DNA of 64,000 nucleotides, from contig NC_053114.1 in the NCBI RefSeq assembly GCF_010015445.1, positions 27,237,579 to 27,301,578 of the forward strand, read 5' to 3'. Shown here piece after piece: positions 1 to 12,102 of the stretch; position 1 is the stretch's first letter; each line of letters opens with the position of its first letter. A program made the position numbers and the translations under genes. Source of the stretch: Perca fluviatilis. Its lineage: Eukaryota; Chordata; Actinopteri; Perciformes; Percidae. The notes under the pieces were generated by a model. The model saw only the letters and a program-made list of their open reading frames with translations, was not told where the DNA came from and searched no databases.

Positions 1-1657
1 GATTTTAAAACATCAAGATGAATAAAGTTGGCATAATGATGTTGTAAATGTCCTGTAAACCTGTGCTAATGTTTTGATAGACCGAGCAAGCACAGAGCTT
101 TGCTATCATAACTGACTCTTACTTTCTTACCGTCTCTGCTGGGTCATTCATAAACCGGTGCACCCTCCCAAAGCACACTCCCAATTCAGCAAAACATCAT
201 CCGACAGAAAGACCGAGGTCTTCTCATGCGACCTGGCTAAAGCATTGCAAAACCTTACCTTACCAATATTTGGCAAATATTCACCACCAGTGATACTGCC
301 TCATATCCATATCCAATAAAACACATAGTCCCACACTGAGAAGACGATCTATTTTCTCCATTTACTGTCAGGTGCTTTTATACGTAACCTGTTGGTTCAG
401 TTCAAATGAACTCTGACACCAGAGAACATAAATATACACATATGAAGCATTAAAGTGCAGAAACTGCTATCAGTCAACAGAATTTGATTTCCCCACATGG
501 GTCCATGATGTAGCGCTGATGATGCAGGATGACATCAACAAAACGGTCCAATCAATGGGTTACCTGTCACTGTCAGTCTGTATAACTTCATGTTTACTCT
601 TCTTGGTTCGTTTGTATAAAGTCAGTCAGACCATGCAGACCACCGGACCAACACTCAAATGTAACGATGCAGAATATTCTCTCCCTCTGTTCGGACCAAA
701 GGAACCAAACTACAGGTGTGAGAGCAGCCACAGAACACATTGTGTATTAAATGATCAACTTACCAGTGTCTTTATTGTTGTTGATATCAATCATTACATG
801 CATAGAAAATAGAGTGATTATCTATTTATTTATTTTTAATTCATGAGAATTGGATCTGATTATTATTTACCACAAAACACCTGATAGATGTTTGGTTTTA
901 TTCATTTGGAAGTTGAATTGTAGGTTTTATATTAAGGAGAGACAGACAGATAGAAATTACAGATAAAAACTGAATTGGCTCTGAATAATACAGAAAATTA
1001 TAGTAAAACATAAAAAGTTATAACAGTCAAAAGCCCCAACAAGATATAAATACTATTACATATACATACTTAACATAACAATAACTAGGATTACATCAAA
1101 ATTTAAACTGGCCCAACTATTTTACTCAGGACAAACGGTTAAACAAACTTTACAATATAAACACAGAAACCCTCCTGGTGTTTTCATATGCCTCCAATAA
1201 GCTCTAAAACAACATTGAATACATTCACAAGGAAACCAGGATCAACTTCAGTTTGATTGAGGAATCTATAAAACCCCATTCCTTCTGAGATCAAACACTT
1301 CCCGTCACTCAAAAACTGTTGGCAGAAAAACTACAGGGGTGAAAAAAAGAAAAAGAAAAAAAGAAGCTTCTGGTCCGGGCTGCATCTTGAATAAAATGAG
1401 AAATGAGAAACGTCAGACATTTAAAAAGTAGTTAACCTGATTCGCAGCACGAATAAGTTTCCTATGACCCAAAATAAATGTAAAACCCTGATGGAGGGTT
1501 ATTATACTGCATGTGTTTATGAGACTATGGAAATATGTATGTGTAACTTCTACTGCAGTGAAATTAGTTCAAGACCCGCTTCCCATGCCTTTACACAGAC
1601 CACATTCACAGTCTGGCAAAGTCCATGTTAATGCAAACAAATCACATCCAACAGCTC

Positions 1658-1698
<41 letters not shown>

Positions 1699-4600
1699 TG
1701 CTGACTTACAGAGAGCTTTTGACCTAATTTAGTTTCCTGAAAGCAGCACTAATGGTAAAACCAATGACTGCATCAAACCTCTGTATACAAATAACAAATG
1801 TGATGTAAAAACTAGACTGAGAAAAAACAAACAGTTTTCACAAGGTCACATGGCATTGATGTCTCAGCCTTCCATTACTGTGTATAAATTACATTTAATT
1901 TAGAGTAATATTCGGCACCAGGTCCTACATTCCTGGAGGAAGAGGTGACATTCCTCTTATTTGCAGAGAGACAGAGAGAAAATGCCGACTGATGTGTACC
2001 GGTATGTCACAACATTAGCTAAGAGACAAACATGACTATTATGATGGATGACAGTAAGAAAACAATGGCCAGTAGCCTATACCAACACTATTATTTACAT
2101 TTTATTTTGAACTTTCTGAAAAGGTATATCGACATCACCAAGAAACAACATCAGAAGAGACAAAGAAAGTGTTAAAAGAATAAATAGAAAACAAATGTCC
2201 ATGCATGCCAAGAGTCACTGTATCTCCAATGTCCATAGTCACCATAATGTACAGTAATACATGTACATTACAGCTGGAAATTGTTCATCCACAAATGTGA
2301 TCCAGGGATGCGTCTGTGGGTGTGTGCATGTGTGTGTGTTTTAGTGCTTAAATAGTTCAAATAAACTGTACATAGAGCCACAAAGGACTACACAAATCAA
2401 CATGTACTGTTATTTGCAATTTTATAATAAGTAAGTAAGTACAATGTTGTTGCTTTGTGTGCTGAGAACTCATTTCACATATATATCACTTCCCTGTAAT
2501 GGATGTAATCAACAAATTCAATTAAACCTATCTTTATCTCATAGACAAAAGGTGAATCTGTCAAGTAAGATCACCAAAAAGAATATTTTAGTGATACAAA
2601 TCTTGTAATGAATAATTTCATAATTTGTTAATAGCTTGAGAAATGATTCCCATCACATACTGCAGCCCAGGCCCTCTGTTGGGATCTTTGGTTCACCCAC
2701 CAAGCTGAACTCAAAGTGAGGCAGCAGAGAGGCTCTTTGTAGCTGTGCTTTTTAATTTTGGGATCCAACTGACTGACAAACCAACTTACACTCGCTGCTG
2801 GTCACAGCTAACAAATGCACCACTACATACCACTAAATGAAAATTACACATTCAACAGCAGCCATCCACTGGCCCCACTACAGTCAATGGCCTCATCAAA
2901 TTTGCATCATCAACACAGCTGGAAGGGAGCAATGATGACTCTCTGTTAGAGCCACTTTGGGTATTTTTTCCAATCCATCTCTCTCTGGCACACTTTTGAA
3001 GGCTCTTGCCCGTCCCACTCTGCCTCAATTATCTGGCTATGCCCAGCTGAGATGCAATAATCCAAACTCTCATTCCCTTCAATTTCCACACTTGTGTCTG
3101 CACACTCACTTGCCTTATGTTCACAATCACTTATATAGGTGCTTCTTCCCTTTCCTTGAGGATCAGAGACACAGGAGCACATACTGTGGGCTGAAGGAAG
3201 GAGGGGTTTTACCCACTATCAGCCTGTCACTGCTGAGGTGAAGCAGTTCATTTTCACATTAATATGCGATTACGTGATAAAAAAGGTTTAGTTTTACTGG
3301 ATTGCATCAAATTATCAGGTGTACCTAATACACTGGTAACTCAGTGTATGTTTTCTTATAATGGATAATGAAATGTTTTCACAAGCCAGTACTGTATGTT
3401 GAGTGATTTCTGAAACACATTGTGTGCAGATAACCAGACCACGTATACCGACTGTATACTAGAACGACCATCGATGTCATCCATGTAATGTATTTAGAAG
3501 ACATTGCTTTATGATTTTAATATAGTAAAATGTGGACAGCCACCTTTAGTTCTGGGCCTTGCACTCTGTGACTTCTAAAATAGACAGCATCAGCACGACG
3601 CTTTTTGTCTATTACAGAAAAGAATTGGGGACTGTCAGGAGAACCGTGTGTTACAGCCTAAGCTCATTGTCATGACTGTGTGTTGTCTGTTGAGCAGCTT
3701 TGTTCTTTAGAAACATAAAGTCTATTTGTAGGCTGTTGTTCTGTACCACTACCAACCCAAACATTTTTTTTACGTTGGACATGACTAGAAAAACGGTTTA
3801 ATTTATACATTATATTTATAATATCTTTATTTCCTATTAGATTTTTGTTAGAAATTTACTGTGATTTATGTTAACTGTTCTTTAATTGACACTGTTCTTG
3901 AGGTCATCCATAGAGGCCTGAAAACAACTTTTCAGGCTCTAGTGGATTATAAGCAACTTAAACTTCATTGGTAGCTGATCAGTTTTAGAAGCCAATCAAA
4001 ATAACCAGATTGTTTCGGGTGACGCAATATTGCATCCACATATGATGGTAGTATGATGGTGGATACATTTTGTTTTAAGGGAAACTTACTTTTAATTCTT
4101 AGATATGACCATTGTCTTAGACTACATGTACACTATTACTCCGCTGTTTCCGAGCTCCTAAAACGGACACATTTGAAAACACTGCTGCCCCTGTTTTGGT
4201 TTGATACGCCGGGGTTGCTTTGTAGTCTGGATGGGCACAAACACAGACCTTTGGAAACGACGACGCACGTCAGTTTTATCCGTTAGGTAGGCTTATATAC
4301 GGCCCAAGCAAATAAATCCACGGTCTTACTTTTCGCCATTGTTGTTCTTTCTCCAAAGAATATTCTGTATTTTCAATTTATACATCCATGATGTTCGACT
4401 GCAGAGTAACGTCAGACAATCTGTGTCCTGTTCACACCGTCACGCGCACTACATATATAACATAAAGACAAATTTGATACGGATCCCTTAGATTAGTATT
4501 TTTAAACAATTGTTGTGAAGATACACACTAAGTGAGACATTTCACAGTGTAAAATTAAACTTGTGATTGCTATCTGGTGTAAGTTTGGCATTTCTGTACT

Positions 4601-5744
4601 AAAAGTCACTTATTGGCCAACATATATTTTATTATAAACTGCAAGGGGCTGTAGTTAGTGGTGAATAAAAATACCTCTAATATGATTCTTTGTGACATTA
4701 ATACAATCATCTTTGTGGGAACCTCACCAGGAAGGTGTGACTTTTCAGTACAGTTTCCTTGTTTTACTCAAGAGAGCACACACACCCACACACACAACAT
4801 CCTCTTCACTTGAATGATTAGGTATACTAAAATGAATCCTCAAAACTCCATAGGTCATGCGAGACAGCTCTGTTCTCGTTTCTTTGTCTTTTTGTTCAGT
4901 TTCCACTAAGTGTGTGTCTTTCGTTTCACAGATAACCGACTACAACGAGGCTTTGTTGATGCACACAAAACATGCTTTCAGAAAACATAATGCTTGATTG
5001 TTGACTTTCTCTAGTAGCATATCAGACATTAGATGTGCTTCGGATTAATGTCCTGTAGCATTTATAGCTGGGAAGCGATCCAGGAGCAGGGAATCTGACC
5101 TCTTGTTGTTAGGTATAACCAAACCATCCATCAGGATGCTCATAGATAAAAAAATAAAATAAAAAAAAAAAAAAGACCAGTAATTTGTGGGAAAGAAAAT
5201 TGCATGTGAGTTTGTGTATATGAGGGCTATCAGAGGTACTGGCCAATTATCAAACTGCTACACAGAAAAGAACACTACAGAATAACTCAACGAGAGGATG
5301 TCTCACCCATTAAACTACACTTCAATTCACAACCACCTCCACTTCTGATTGCATCTCACTCAGACATATGAGTTAACCTGATAAAAAATTGCCTCCAACA
5401 CACCTTATAGCAAACCATGATAAGCAAAGACCGTATCTGTGAACACTTGACACTTAATAACACACTATGATCAAAGCAGCCAAACCATGCAAGATTTACG
5501 TCTTATTTATGCATCTGACAGTAAATGGTAGAACATGATTCACTGTATTACACCATGATGCTAATTAGATCAATATAGTATTTACACGTCTATAGCCTGA
5601 ACCGTGCTTTGTTCTACATCTTTACTGCACTATTATTCCAGGTGGAGAGCCCATAGAGGAGGGAAAAGCATCACATGCAATGCAAGACTTGAAACTAGAA
5701 GAGCAGATCAAAGGGTTTATTGAAATAGGTTTGAGGGATCCTAC
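1..5744. other. Probable tcf12 intron, no coding sequence recognised
   Basis: I found no exon here in either strand. The next tcf12 coding exon after the one at 5,745-5,817 should lie at lower coordinates on the minus strand, but I could not recognise it, so it is probably outside the window. The stretch is AT-rich and contains a CA microsatellite near 1,660. The short open frames in it show no family resemblance. Confidence 0.55.
1660..1696. repeat. (CA)n microsatellite
   Basis: About 18 uninterrupted AC dinucleotides within the probable tcf12 intron. Confidence 0.95.
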
Positions 5745-6153
5745 CTGATGCAGTGAACTGACTGCTTCCAAGTGTGGTGGGCCTGTTCTTCGCTCCGCTT
5801 ACAGGTGGAGAGAACATCTGAAAGGAAGAATATGGACGTACAATTAGAGCAAAGACTCAACAGTGTACAAGCAACCACTCACATTACCTGCTGCAATCAT
5901 CCTGAAAGCAGGGATAGTTTGTTAAATCATATTAGCCAACACTAATATGAGCTGCTCAATTAGTCATGCTTTAGCCTATCTGTTCCTCACACCTCCAAAA
6001 GCCCTCAGAGCAGCATGACAACAAGAGGTAAAGAGTAAAAAAAAAAGAGAGAGAGAGAGAGAAAAAAAAAAGCCATCCTACCGCACTAAAATCCAGCAGG
6101 TCACTTAATTCCTTGTCTGTTCCGAGAGCGGCAATCCGCTGCTGAGGATTCAT
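5745..6153 (-). CDS. tcf12: Transcription factor 12 (E-protein, bHLH), N-terminal exons only
   Basis: TCF12 is a class I bHLH E-protein that heterodimerises with tissue-specific bHLH factors in the nucleus. Two minus-strand coding exons are present. The first (6,153 down to 6,082, acceptor just above 6,170) starts with an ATG and encodes 24 residues beginning MNPQQRIAALGTDKEL and ending SDLLDFSA. The second (5,817 down to 5,745) begins MFSPPVSGAKNRPTTLGSSQ. Joined at phase 0 they reproduce the E-protein activation domain AD1 with its conserved LSDLLDF motif, as remembered from human TCF12. Both have good GTAGG donors and CAG acceptors. The second ends in phase 1, so more exons must follow below 5,745. 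The noncoding first exon above 6,176 was not located. Human TCF12 is also the neighbour of ZNF280D, which supports TCF12 rather than TCF3 or TCF4. Confidence 0.93.
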
Positions 6154-6170
6154 CCTGGCGATCTAGAAAC

Positions 6171-7571
6171 CTGAAGAAAACAGCCCATCAGGTCACAGCG
6201 TGGCTGCTTTATTCAACAGCGGAGTGCCACAGGAAATGACCATGTCCACGAGCTAATTGTTATGGATGCAGAATAAAAGACCATCACTGGGAAGTAAAGT
6301 TGACTCTGGCACTGCAGCAAATAGAGACACTGACAGTTCAACCACATTATAATAGATTAAAGTAGTGCAACCATTTTGTGTACACCTTTAGTTTGTTCAT
6401 ACACTGCGTTGATTAAAGAGAGATGAATGGATGGCACTGCTTGCAGGACCTGCTGCATCGCATTATTACAGTAACAATGTTTCTCTGTAGTAAAACCTAC
6501 ATTTATGTAACTCGCTAATGAGGTTGTCACTGACAATGTTGATGTCAGTGGTTTGTGTGGCGGACTCTCCGAGCATAACGAGGGTTAACATTTGCTGAGG
6601 CATAAGGGCATAACGTCCCTTAACGTTAGCAAGCTGGCTAACGCTAGCTGCAGTTTCTGGTTCATTTGTATGGAAAATGGCTCGCAACCAGCTGCAGCGG
6701 TGTTAGTCAATGCAGACATAAGTGAAGAGAAAAACGTTTTCTCTAACGAGTGAAAAAATAAATAAATAAATTGCATAAGCTACTGGTTCAAAATAAGTAA
6801 CTCAGAAAAACAAATATTTCTAATGACCATCTAAATCTCCTGCTCCAGAATACCAAACGTAGGTCTTTCTCAACTCCCAACTTCTTTCACTGGTCCGAAA
6901 GCTTTTGGTAAACTCCGACTGATATTTTACCTTTTTCCGATTAAAATCCCGACTAGGGTGATCTGGTGAAGACTCCCTTTCTTGCAGTACACCTCAAAAG
7001 AGCGAAATGTGGGTTTAAACGGCAATACCTGGGTAAACTATCCTCTATATATCAGTTACGAGTTTCCCTTAGGCAGACATTTTTGGTTTGCAAAAGCCTC
7101 AGCACCACGATGACATTGGTTATTGTATCCCTCCGCCAAGCACAGTGACATGGTCCCACACAGCAGGAGATGCTGCGGGAATCAGCACACACTGCACCAT
7201 GTAGTGTCTCACTGTATTCATTTTGAATAAGTTAAATTCAAAAGTTGCCATGATTGTTATGTTTGCATCTTTATTCTCACAAAGCTGTTATTTCTTCATA
7301 CTGCGACATAAGATAAATATGTTATATATTTGCTGTAGGGCAGGCTATCATAGAATGACTATGACATGTCATCACCATGGTCATTAGATATAAAGGAAAC
7401 ATGCTCCAAGAAGCTGAAATACTTTCTTCTCTGAAAGCCAATATGTTCGCCTTTGACATTTCCATTCCCGGTCCCGGAACGGTTGTTTTTGTTTGGCATG
7501 CGTGTTGCCGCACTGCCCATTTACCCACAGAACACAAACACAGCATGATATCGTCTATGCATGCTGCAGCC
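6171..7571. other. tcf12 upstream region, no gene recognised
   Basis: This lies upstream of the tcf12 start exon and should contain tcf12 intron 1 or a noncoding exon. A GA/poly-A low-complexity tract lies just inside the coding intron (about 6,038-6,071). Small open frames around 6,466-7,150 show no recognisable family. Confidence 0.4.
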
Positions 7572-7771
7572 ATGGAAGCAGCAACCAAACGAACTAGATC
7601 AACAGATTCTACACGACCTAAAAAACCTCGGCATCTTTCTAAACAGTTGCATGACCAGAGACGTAACAAAACCCGGGTAAATATTGGAGATGCATTTGAA
7701 AGATGGAGACAGCTTAGATCCCAAAAGGACTTTAAAACGGATGCAGAGTTGGCTACTTTCCTCATAAACAG
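7572..7771 (+). CDS. Alternative first exon with small basic RVNIG/WRQLR domain, predicted to splice to 20,499
   Basis: The exon encodes 66 residues plus two bases: a lysine/arginine-rich start followed by RRNKTRVNIGDAFERWRQLR and FKTDAELATFLIN. This looks like a short helical domain that I recall as a recurrent first-exon module in predicted teleost proteins; its function is unknown to me. It ends at a clear donor (ACAG/GTAATG) in phase 2. The exon at 20,499 begins with the one base needed, giving S-Y-E-K-R in frame, and the frame then stays open through all downstream exons to 22,477: 960 coding bases, 319 aa. Upstream in-frame ATGs exist around 7,547 and 7,559, so the start could be 5 or 9 residues earlier. 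A shadow frame of 147 codons on the other strand has no family resemblance. Confidence 0.6.
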
Positions 7772-9207
7772 GTAATGTTAAGCATTGAGCTTCACTAATT
7801 TATCACAGATACTCACAGCCAAATTTTTTTTTGAGATACAACCAGTGAAGTGATTCCCCCTGGTGCTTGTAACGCCATCATCCTAACACACGTAGGTAGA
7901 CCAGGTACTTTTTGCTTTTTCCATTACCACACCAAAACTAGTGACTGAAAAGACGTGATTTTTCATATGGCATTTCCTTTACTTGTCAACAAAAATCTGA
8001 ATAATCAATAACATCCATAAGTAGTTCAAAATTAGCTCATAAACACAAGAAGCTTTTTTGTTTCAACTGTACCCATGTCAGGTACAGTTGAAACAGTAGC
8101 CTATCAGAGTAGGCCTACAGTTGAGACACCCATTCCAAATGCTGTAAAGCTGCCTATAACCAATTAATCCCAAATGAAAAATATTATTCTAAGTGTCTGA
8201 CAACATTATGGAAAGGATCCCATTCAGAGATAGACTTTTTTGGCACACTATGCAAGATTTTTACCTTAATATAACAGTTCGAAGTCATGGTAAACAAACT
8301 CGTAGTAGAGCGAGTCATCCCGATAGCAAACCAGGAGAGGGGCGCCGCTGGCAGAACCGAACCAGCAATGCAAGTTTGGAAGGTGGCGTCCCGCCAAATC
8401 TCGCGAGAATCACGAATTGCTTTACAGCACGACATCACATACTTAAACAACATATAAGAAGCAGCCTATGGAAGACCCTTCTTATATACTGTCTATGGGA
8501 AGACCAAGGGGGTAAGTGAACATCCACAAAGCATACCTCCGGAGACTTTTTGATGCTAACAAGCCATCGCCCGCCGTTGTCATTCCATTGACTGCCATTA
8601 ATTTTGGCGTCACTTTGACAGCGAATAACTTTACATCTGAAGCGTGTAAAGACTCTATTTGTCCATTGTTTATTTCTAAAGAAACACGACAATGTATAAT
8701 AGGCTCCATTACCTTGTATCTCACGTTATGGCCCCATAGCAGGCATTTTTGTAAAAATAGGCTAACGATTGTGTCATAACCACGCGACTTACTGTCGCAT
8801 AGTAGAGAAATTACCGTATAGTACAGGAGAAGCTTTCAGGCAGTTTCGACTTACGTTAGCTGTTTAAGTTTAATTAATAATGTTAACTAGCATTTTAGTT
8901 AGCAATAATTAGCCTGTGCCTATGTTATCTCCTTACATATACCTACGCTCTCCGTCTCTGTAAGTTTGGGAATGATTGAGATTTCTCTTGGCACAGCTAC
9001 CAGAAGACTTACAACGTTCAGACACGTTGCTCACGTCACATCTACGTCGTCAAGCTCAGTTGGAGGCTGCGCAGTAACGCTCAGCCATCACCGGAAAAGT
9101 GCTTCTAATAGACTTCACTGCTCTCCCGTGGAAGTCTACGACGTCGCTTTATCCATTCATTTTACTGTCTATGTGGAAGACAATAGCACGCATTTCAGAC
9201 GTGAATC
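7772..9207. other. Spacer with dispersed-repeat pieces
   Basis: It contains a perfect hairpin at 8,060-8,094. Near 8,450-8,505 is a stretch with the phrase TATATACTGTCTATGG, seen again in altered form near 28,600; I remember it as a common dispersed fish repeat. The segment 8,950-9,200 is CpG-richer than its surroundings and may be a promoter for the exon at 9,208 or for tcf12 on the other strand. No intact gene was seen. Confidence 0.4.
8060..8094. repeat. Perfect 14-bp inverted repeat with 7-nt loop
   Basis: GTTTCAACTGTACC is followed by a 7-base loop and its exact reverse complement, so transcripts of either strand would form a strong hairpin. Confidence 0.9.
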
Positions 9208-9368
9208 ATGGCAAAGCGCGGTCGGAAGAGTCAAGGAAAAGGAAACGAGAAACTGACTGCTTGAGGGACAAGAGTCTCACTTGGTCAGGCTTTCACTTGT
9301 TGGCGAGAGCTTAGAAGCAGCAAAGGATGCAAAAGCGATGCTGACCTGGCGTTCTTGTTGATGGACTA
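9208..9368 (+). pseudogene. Second first exon of the same family, with in-frame TGA
   Basis: From an ATG the frame reads MAKRGRKSQGKGNEKLTA, then TGA at 9,262-9,264, then GTRVSLGQAFTCWRELRSS, CKSDADLAFLLMD and two bases before a good donor (TA/GTAAGT). It aligns with the 7,572 exon along its second half (TRV..G.AF..WR.LRS.K..K.DA.LA) and ends in the same phase 2, so it could also join the exon at 20,499 in frame (D-Y-Y-E-K). The TGA stands where the 7,572 copy has an arginine and could be a CGA-to-TGA change. It may be a decayed duplicate, or a functional exon started from a downstream codon. Confidence 0.55.
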
Positions 9369-11518
9369 GTAAGTAAAGAAAGTGTCTCCCCTGTGCTTAA
9401 ACACCCCAACTTCATTTTAAAGCTTGATAATATAGGTTTCAATTTTCTTACTTTAAGATTAACTTCAATCCTAACAAAATCTCAATTTCAACATGTATTG
9501 CGAATCAAATTCAGCACATAAATAGAAACACTTGAATTAGAATGAACATTTTGAGAAACGAGCAGGTTGCCTATCTTATGCAGATGTTTTATTGAATGAG
9601 GCCTGCTACACCTACAGGAGCTTCAGTAAACTCAGTCCCACAACCAACCACCAACACTTTTGGCACAGTATAGACCTTCACTCATCCACATGTACTGCGT
9701 AGCACATGTACTGACACAGGCAGCCAAAACATTTCAAACCCTAGTTTCAAAACTCAGAACTCATCAAACTCAATAAAAACTACAAGTGAAGCGGGTAAAG
9801 ATTACACACTTTATCCTTAGCTTTAGTAGTTTATCCTGCAACCTATAGTAAACCTCAAACAGCATCCTGACAACAAAATATGATATGACTAAATGTTTCT
9901 GTGTGAACACAGTGTTAGGTTTTGAGTTGTAGATAAAATTGAAAATTTAATATTCAACATTCTTCATTCCTGTTTAATTTTGAAAACATACGGTTTACAA
10001 TATGTGAGATTTCAACTTGAATGCATTAAGCTGAAACTATAAAAAATATAAAACTGACTTCACAGTAAAGCCTGTTGGGAACACTTAACGTTAAAATTAC
10101 AACTGACCTAATCATCCAATATGGTAAGTTCAGACAGATTTTCTGCACACTATAAGAAACAAAGAGCCCAAGCAAAAAGCCAGTGGACACTTTAGCTAAC
10201 CATGCAGAGTTTAGAGCAGAGGAATGTCTTCTTTCCATGTCCTGTCAATTTATGAACAATTAAAACAACAATGAACATCATTTTTACCAAAGAAACTACA
10301 GGGCTCAAACGCGAATGTGCTCATGTTCAGTTTATAGTGTAATACTAAATATCAGCCAATTAAAATAACAAAAATGTTTAAACTTTTACATTAGAACTTA
10401 AAAGTCATGCAAGAGGAGATCTTTTGTCACATGAAGCAAGTTTTCTCATATACTGAAACAAGGACTTATGGGAGGCACCTCTGACCTGTATTATTTATTC
10501 CAGACTGCCACCTGTTGGACAAACTCAGATCACACAAACTTCACCAGATGTTCTTCACTAATGAAAACACACCCAGATAAGCAAATTGTTTTAACAATGT
10601 TGTATCGTTTATTTCCAAGATTTCACAGATATTGGAAATTAACAAATTAGTAAACAAGAGACAAAACACAAACAGATGTTTCCCAGCTATGCAGTAATTT
10701 TAAAACATTATACATGTAAATGCTTATATGGCATTTTTGGGAACCCTTTAAAAATGTATTTGCCCTTTATACCACCTATATCCACCGTTATCCAAACTGT
10801 GTGGACTATGAAGGGAGGAACATGGTAGCCTGTCAACATTGCAACATTTTTGGGGTTAAATGGTTTATCTTCCTAAAGGTGGGCAGCGGTTATTGGTCTT
10901 CCAAACTGTGTTGAGTTAACGTGTGACAGTTAAAAACATAATTTATATCAATAAAGCTTGACACCTCTCAGTATAACACAATACAATTCCAGTACCATAA
11001 AGTTAACCAACACCTCTCTAAAACAGTTTCAACAAAAAAGTGAACATTATAACCTTCAATATGTCATGGAATTTAGCCTATTTGGGGAAAATTTTTAATT
11101 TACTTGAACTTGTCCTCAGACCCTGGTGGGAAATCATGTGCAGTGCCCGTTTAAAACGTGCCTGTTGGCCTCATCTGGTGACTCCACCACTTTTCCTTTT
11201 CTTTCCCTCTGCCCTTATTTGTACAGGAAGACTTGAAGAGAGCACTCCTGTGGGCGAGCTCAGCGAATGGGATTTATAATGAGCGCAATGCTCACCTGTC
11301 AGTCTTAATACAATGCTTACTATGAAAATGATATGACCTACCTTTGGATATTGTTATAAATATTTCTGAATTCCCCCTCCAAAGTGTTAATAACAATCAT
11401 GATATTAATAATGTATTATATAGCGCTTGTCATAACGCAAAGCAATTAAGGTACCCTCTATAATGCAGTCTCTGCCCTACCATACCAAGTATTTTATTGT
11501 GTGTAGTTCAGTTTATGC
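9369..11518. other. AT-rich spacer, no gene recognised
   Basis: I see no coding exon. Short open frames at 10,026-11,279 show no family resemblance. Around 11,400-11,450 is a phrase like ATATAGCGCTTGTCATAACG, which resembles tails of dispersed fish repeats. Confidence 0.4.
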
Positions 11519-12102
11519 CTAATACCTTTGGTGAATATGGAGAAGTTGGGAATGTAAATCCAACAAATATAAGAGTCTCTTGGGGTTTTCCTTTGTCATG
11601 CATTGAAGAGAAGTAGCAAAAAGTTTAAGCTCATTTTTCCAACCGTTGATGTGGGGTTTGACCTTTAAATACTTACACCTATGAATAAAATGTTTACCAT
11701 GTTCAATCAAGTTATTTATCAAGAACTCTAAATTCTTATCCTTTAAAACTATTCCAGCTTTAATGGACATTAAATTGAATGGGTGCATCAGTATACCTTT
11801 AGATTGAAGCCAGCATTGAAAAGACAACCAAAAGTCATTAACCGGTTCACACTGAAAAAAAATATGTTCAACCGTCTCAATATCGCTCTCACAGAAAACA
11901 CAAGAGTTACTTTCCCAATTAAATTTTACATGTAGGAAGTGATTTGATGGGTAAATATCATTTAATATTTGAAATGTCCCTTCTTTAGCTTTTGGTGGAA
12001 GAGGATAGGATAAGGATCGTTTTCTAATCTTTCGTGCCTCTTCATCGCTATAATAGTGAGTCTGATACTGCTCCACTGGGCTGTGATTATGGGGCGTGAA
12101 AA
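11519..12102 (-). mobile_element. L1-type LINE ORF2 C-terminal fragment
   Basis: A minus-strand open frame carries the zf-RVT region typical of the end of fish L1 ORF2. It contains SYPLPPKAKEGTFQILNDIY, CVFCESDIETVEHIFFQC (a C-x2-C...H-x4-C arrangement) and a C-terminal lysine-rich tail. Reverse transcriptase and endonuclease are absent, so this is a 5'-truncated remnant. Its upper edge meets the target-site duplication of the plus-strand L1 at 12,103. Confidence 0.75.

Noticed and set aside
131..270. Possible further tcf12 exon on the minus strand, because CTTAC at 127-131 could be a donor
   Set aside because: Translation of the adjacent sequence in all three frames shows stops and no match to remembered TCF12 sequence.
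7322..7765. Minus-strand 147-codon frame
   Set aside because: It is antisense to the exon at 7,572, which has a better-supported domain, splice site and downstream partner.
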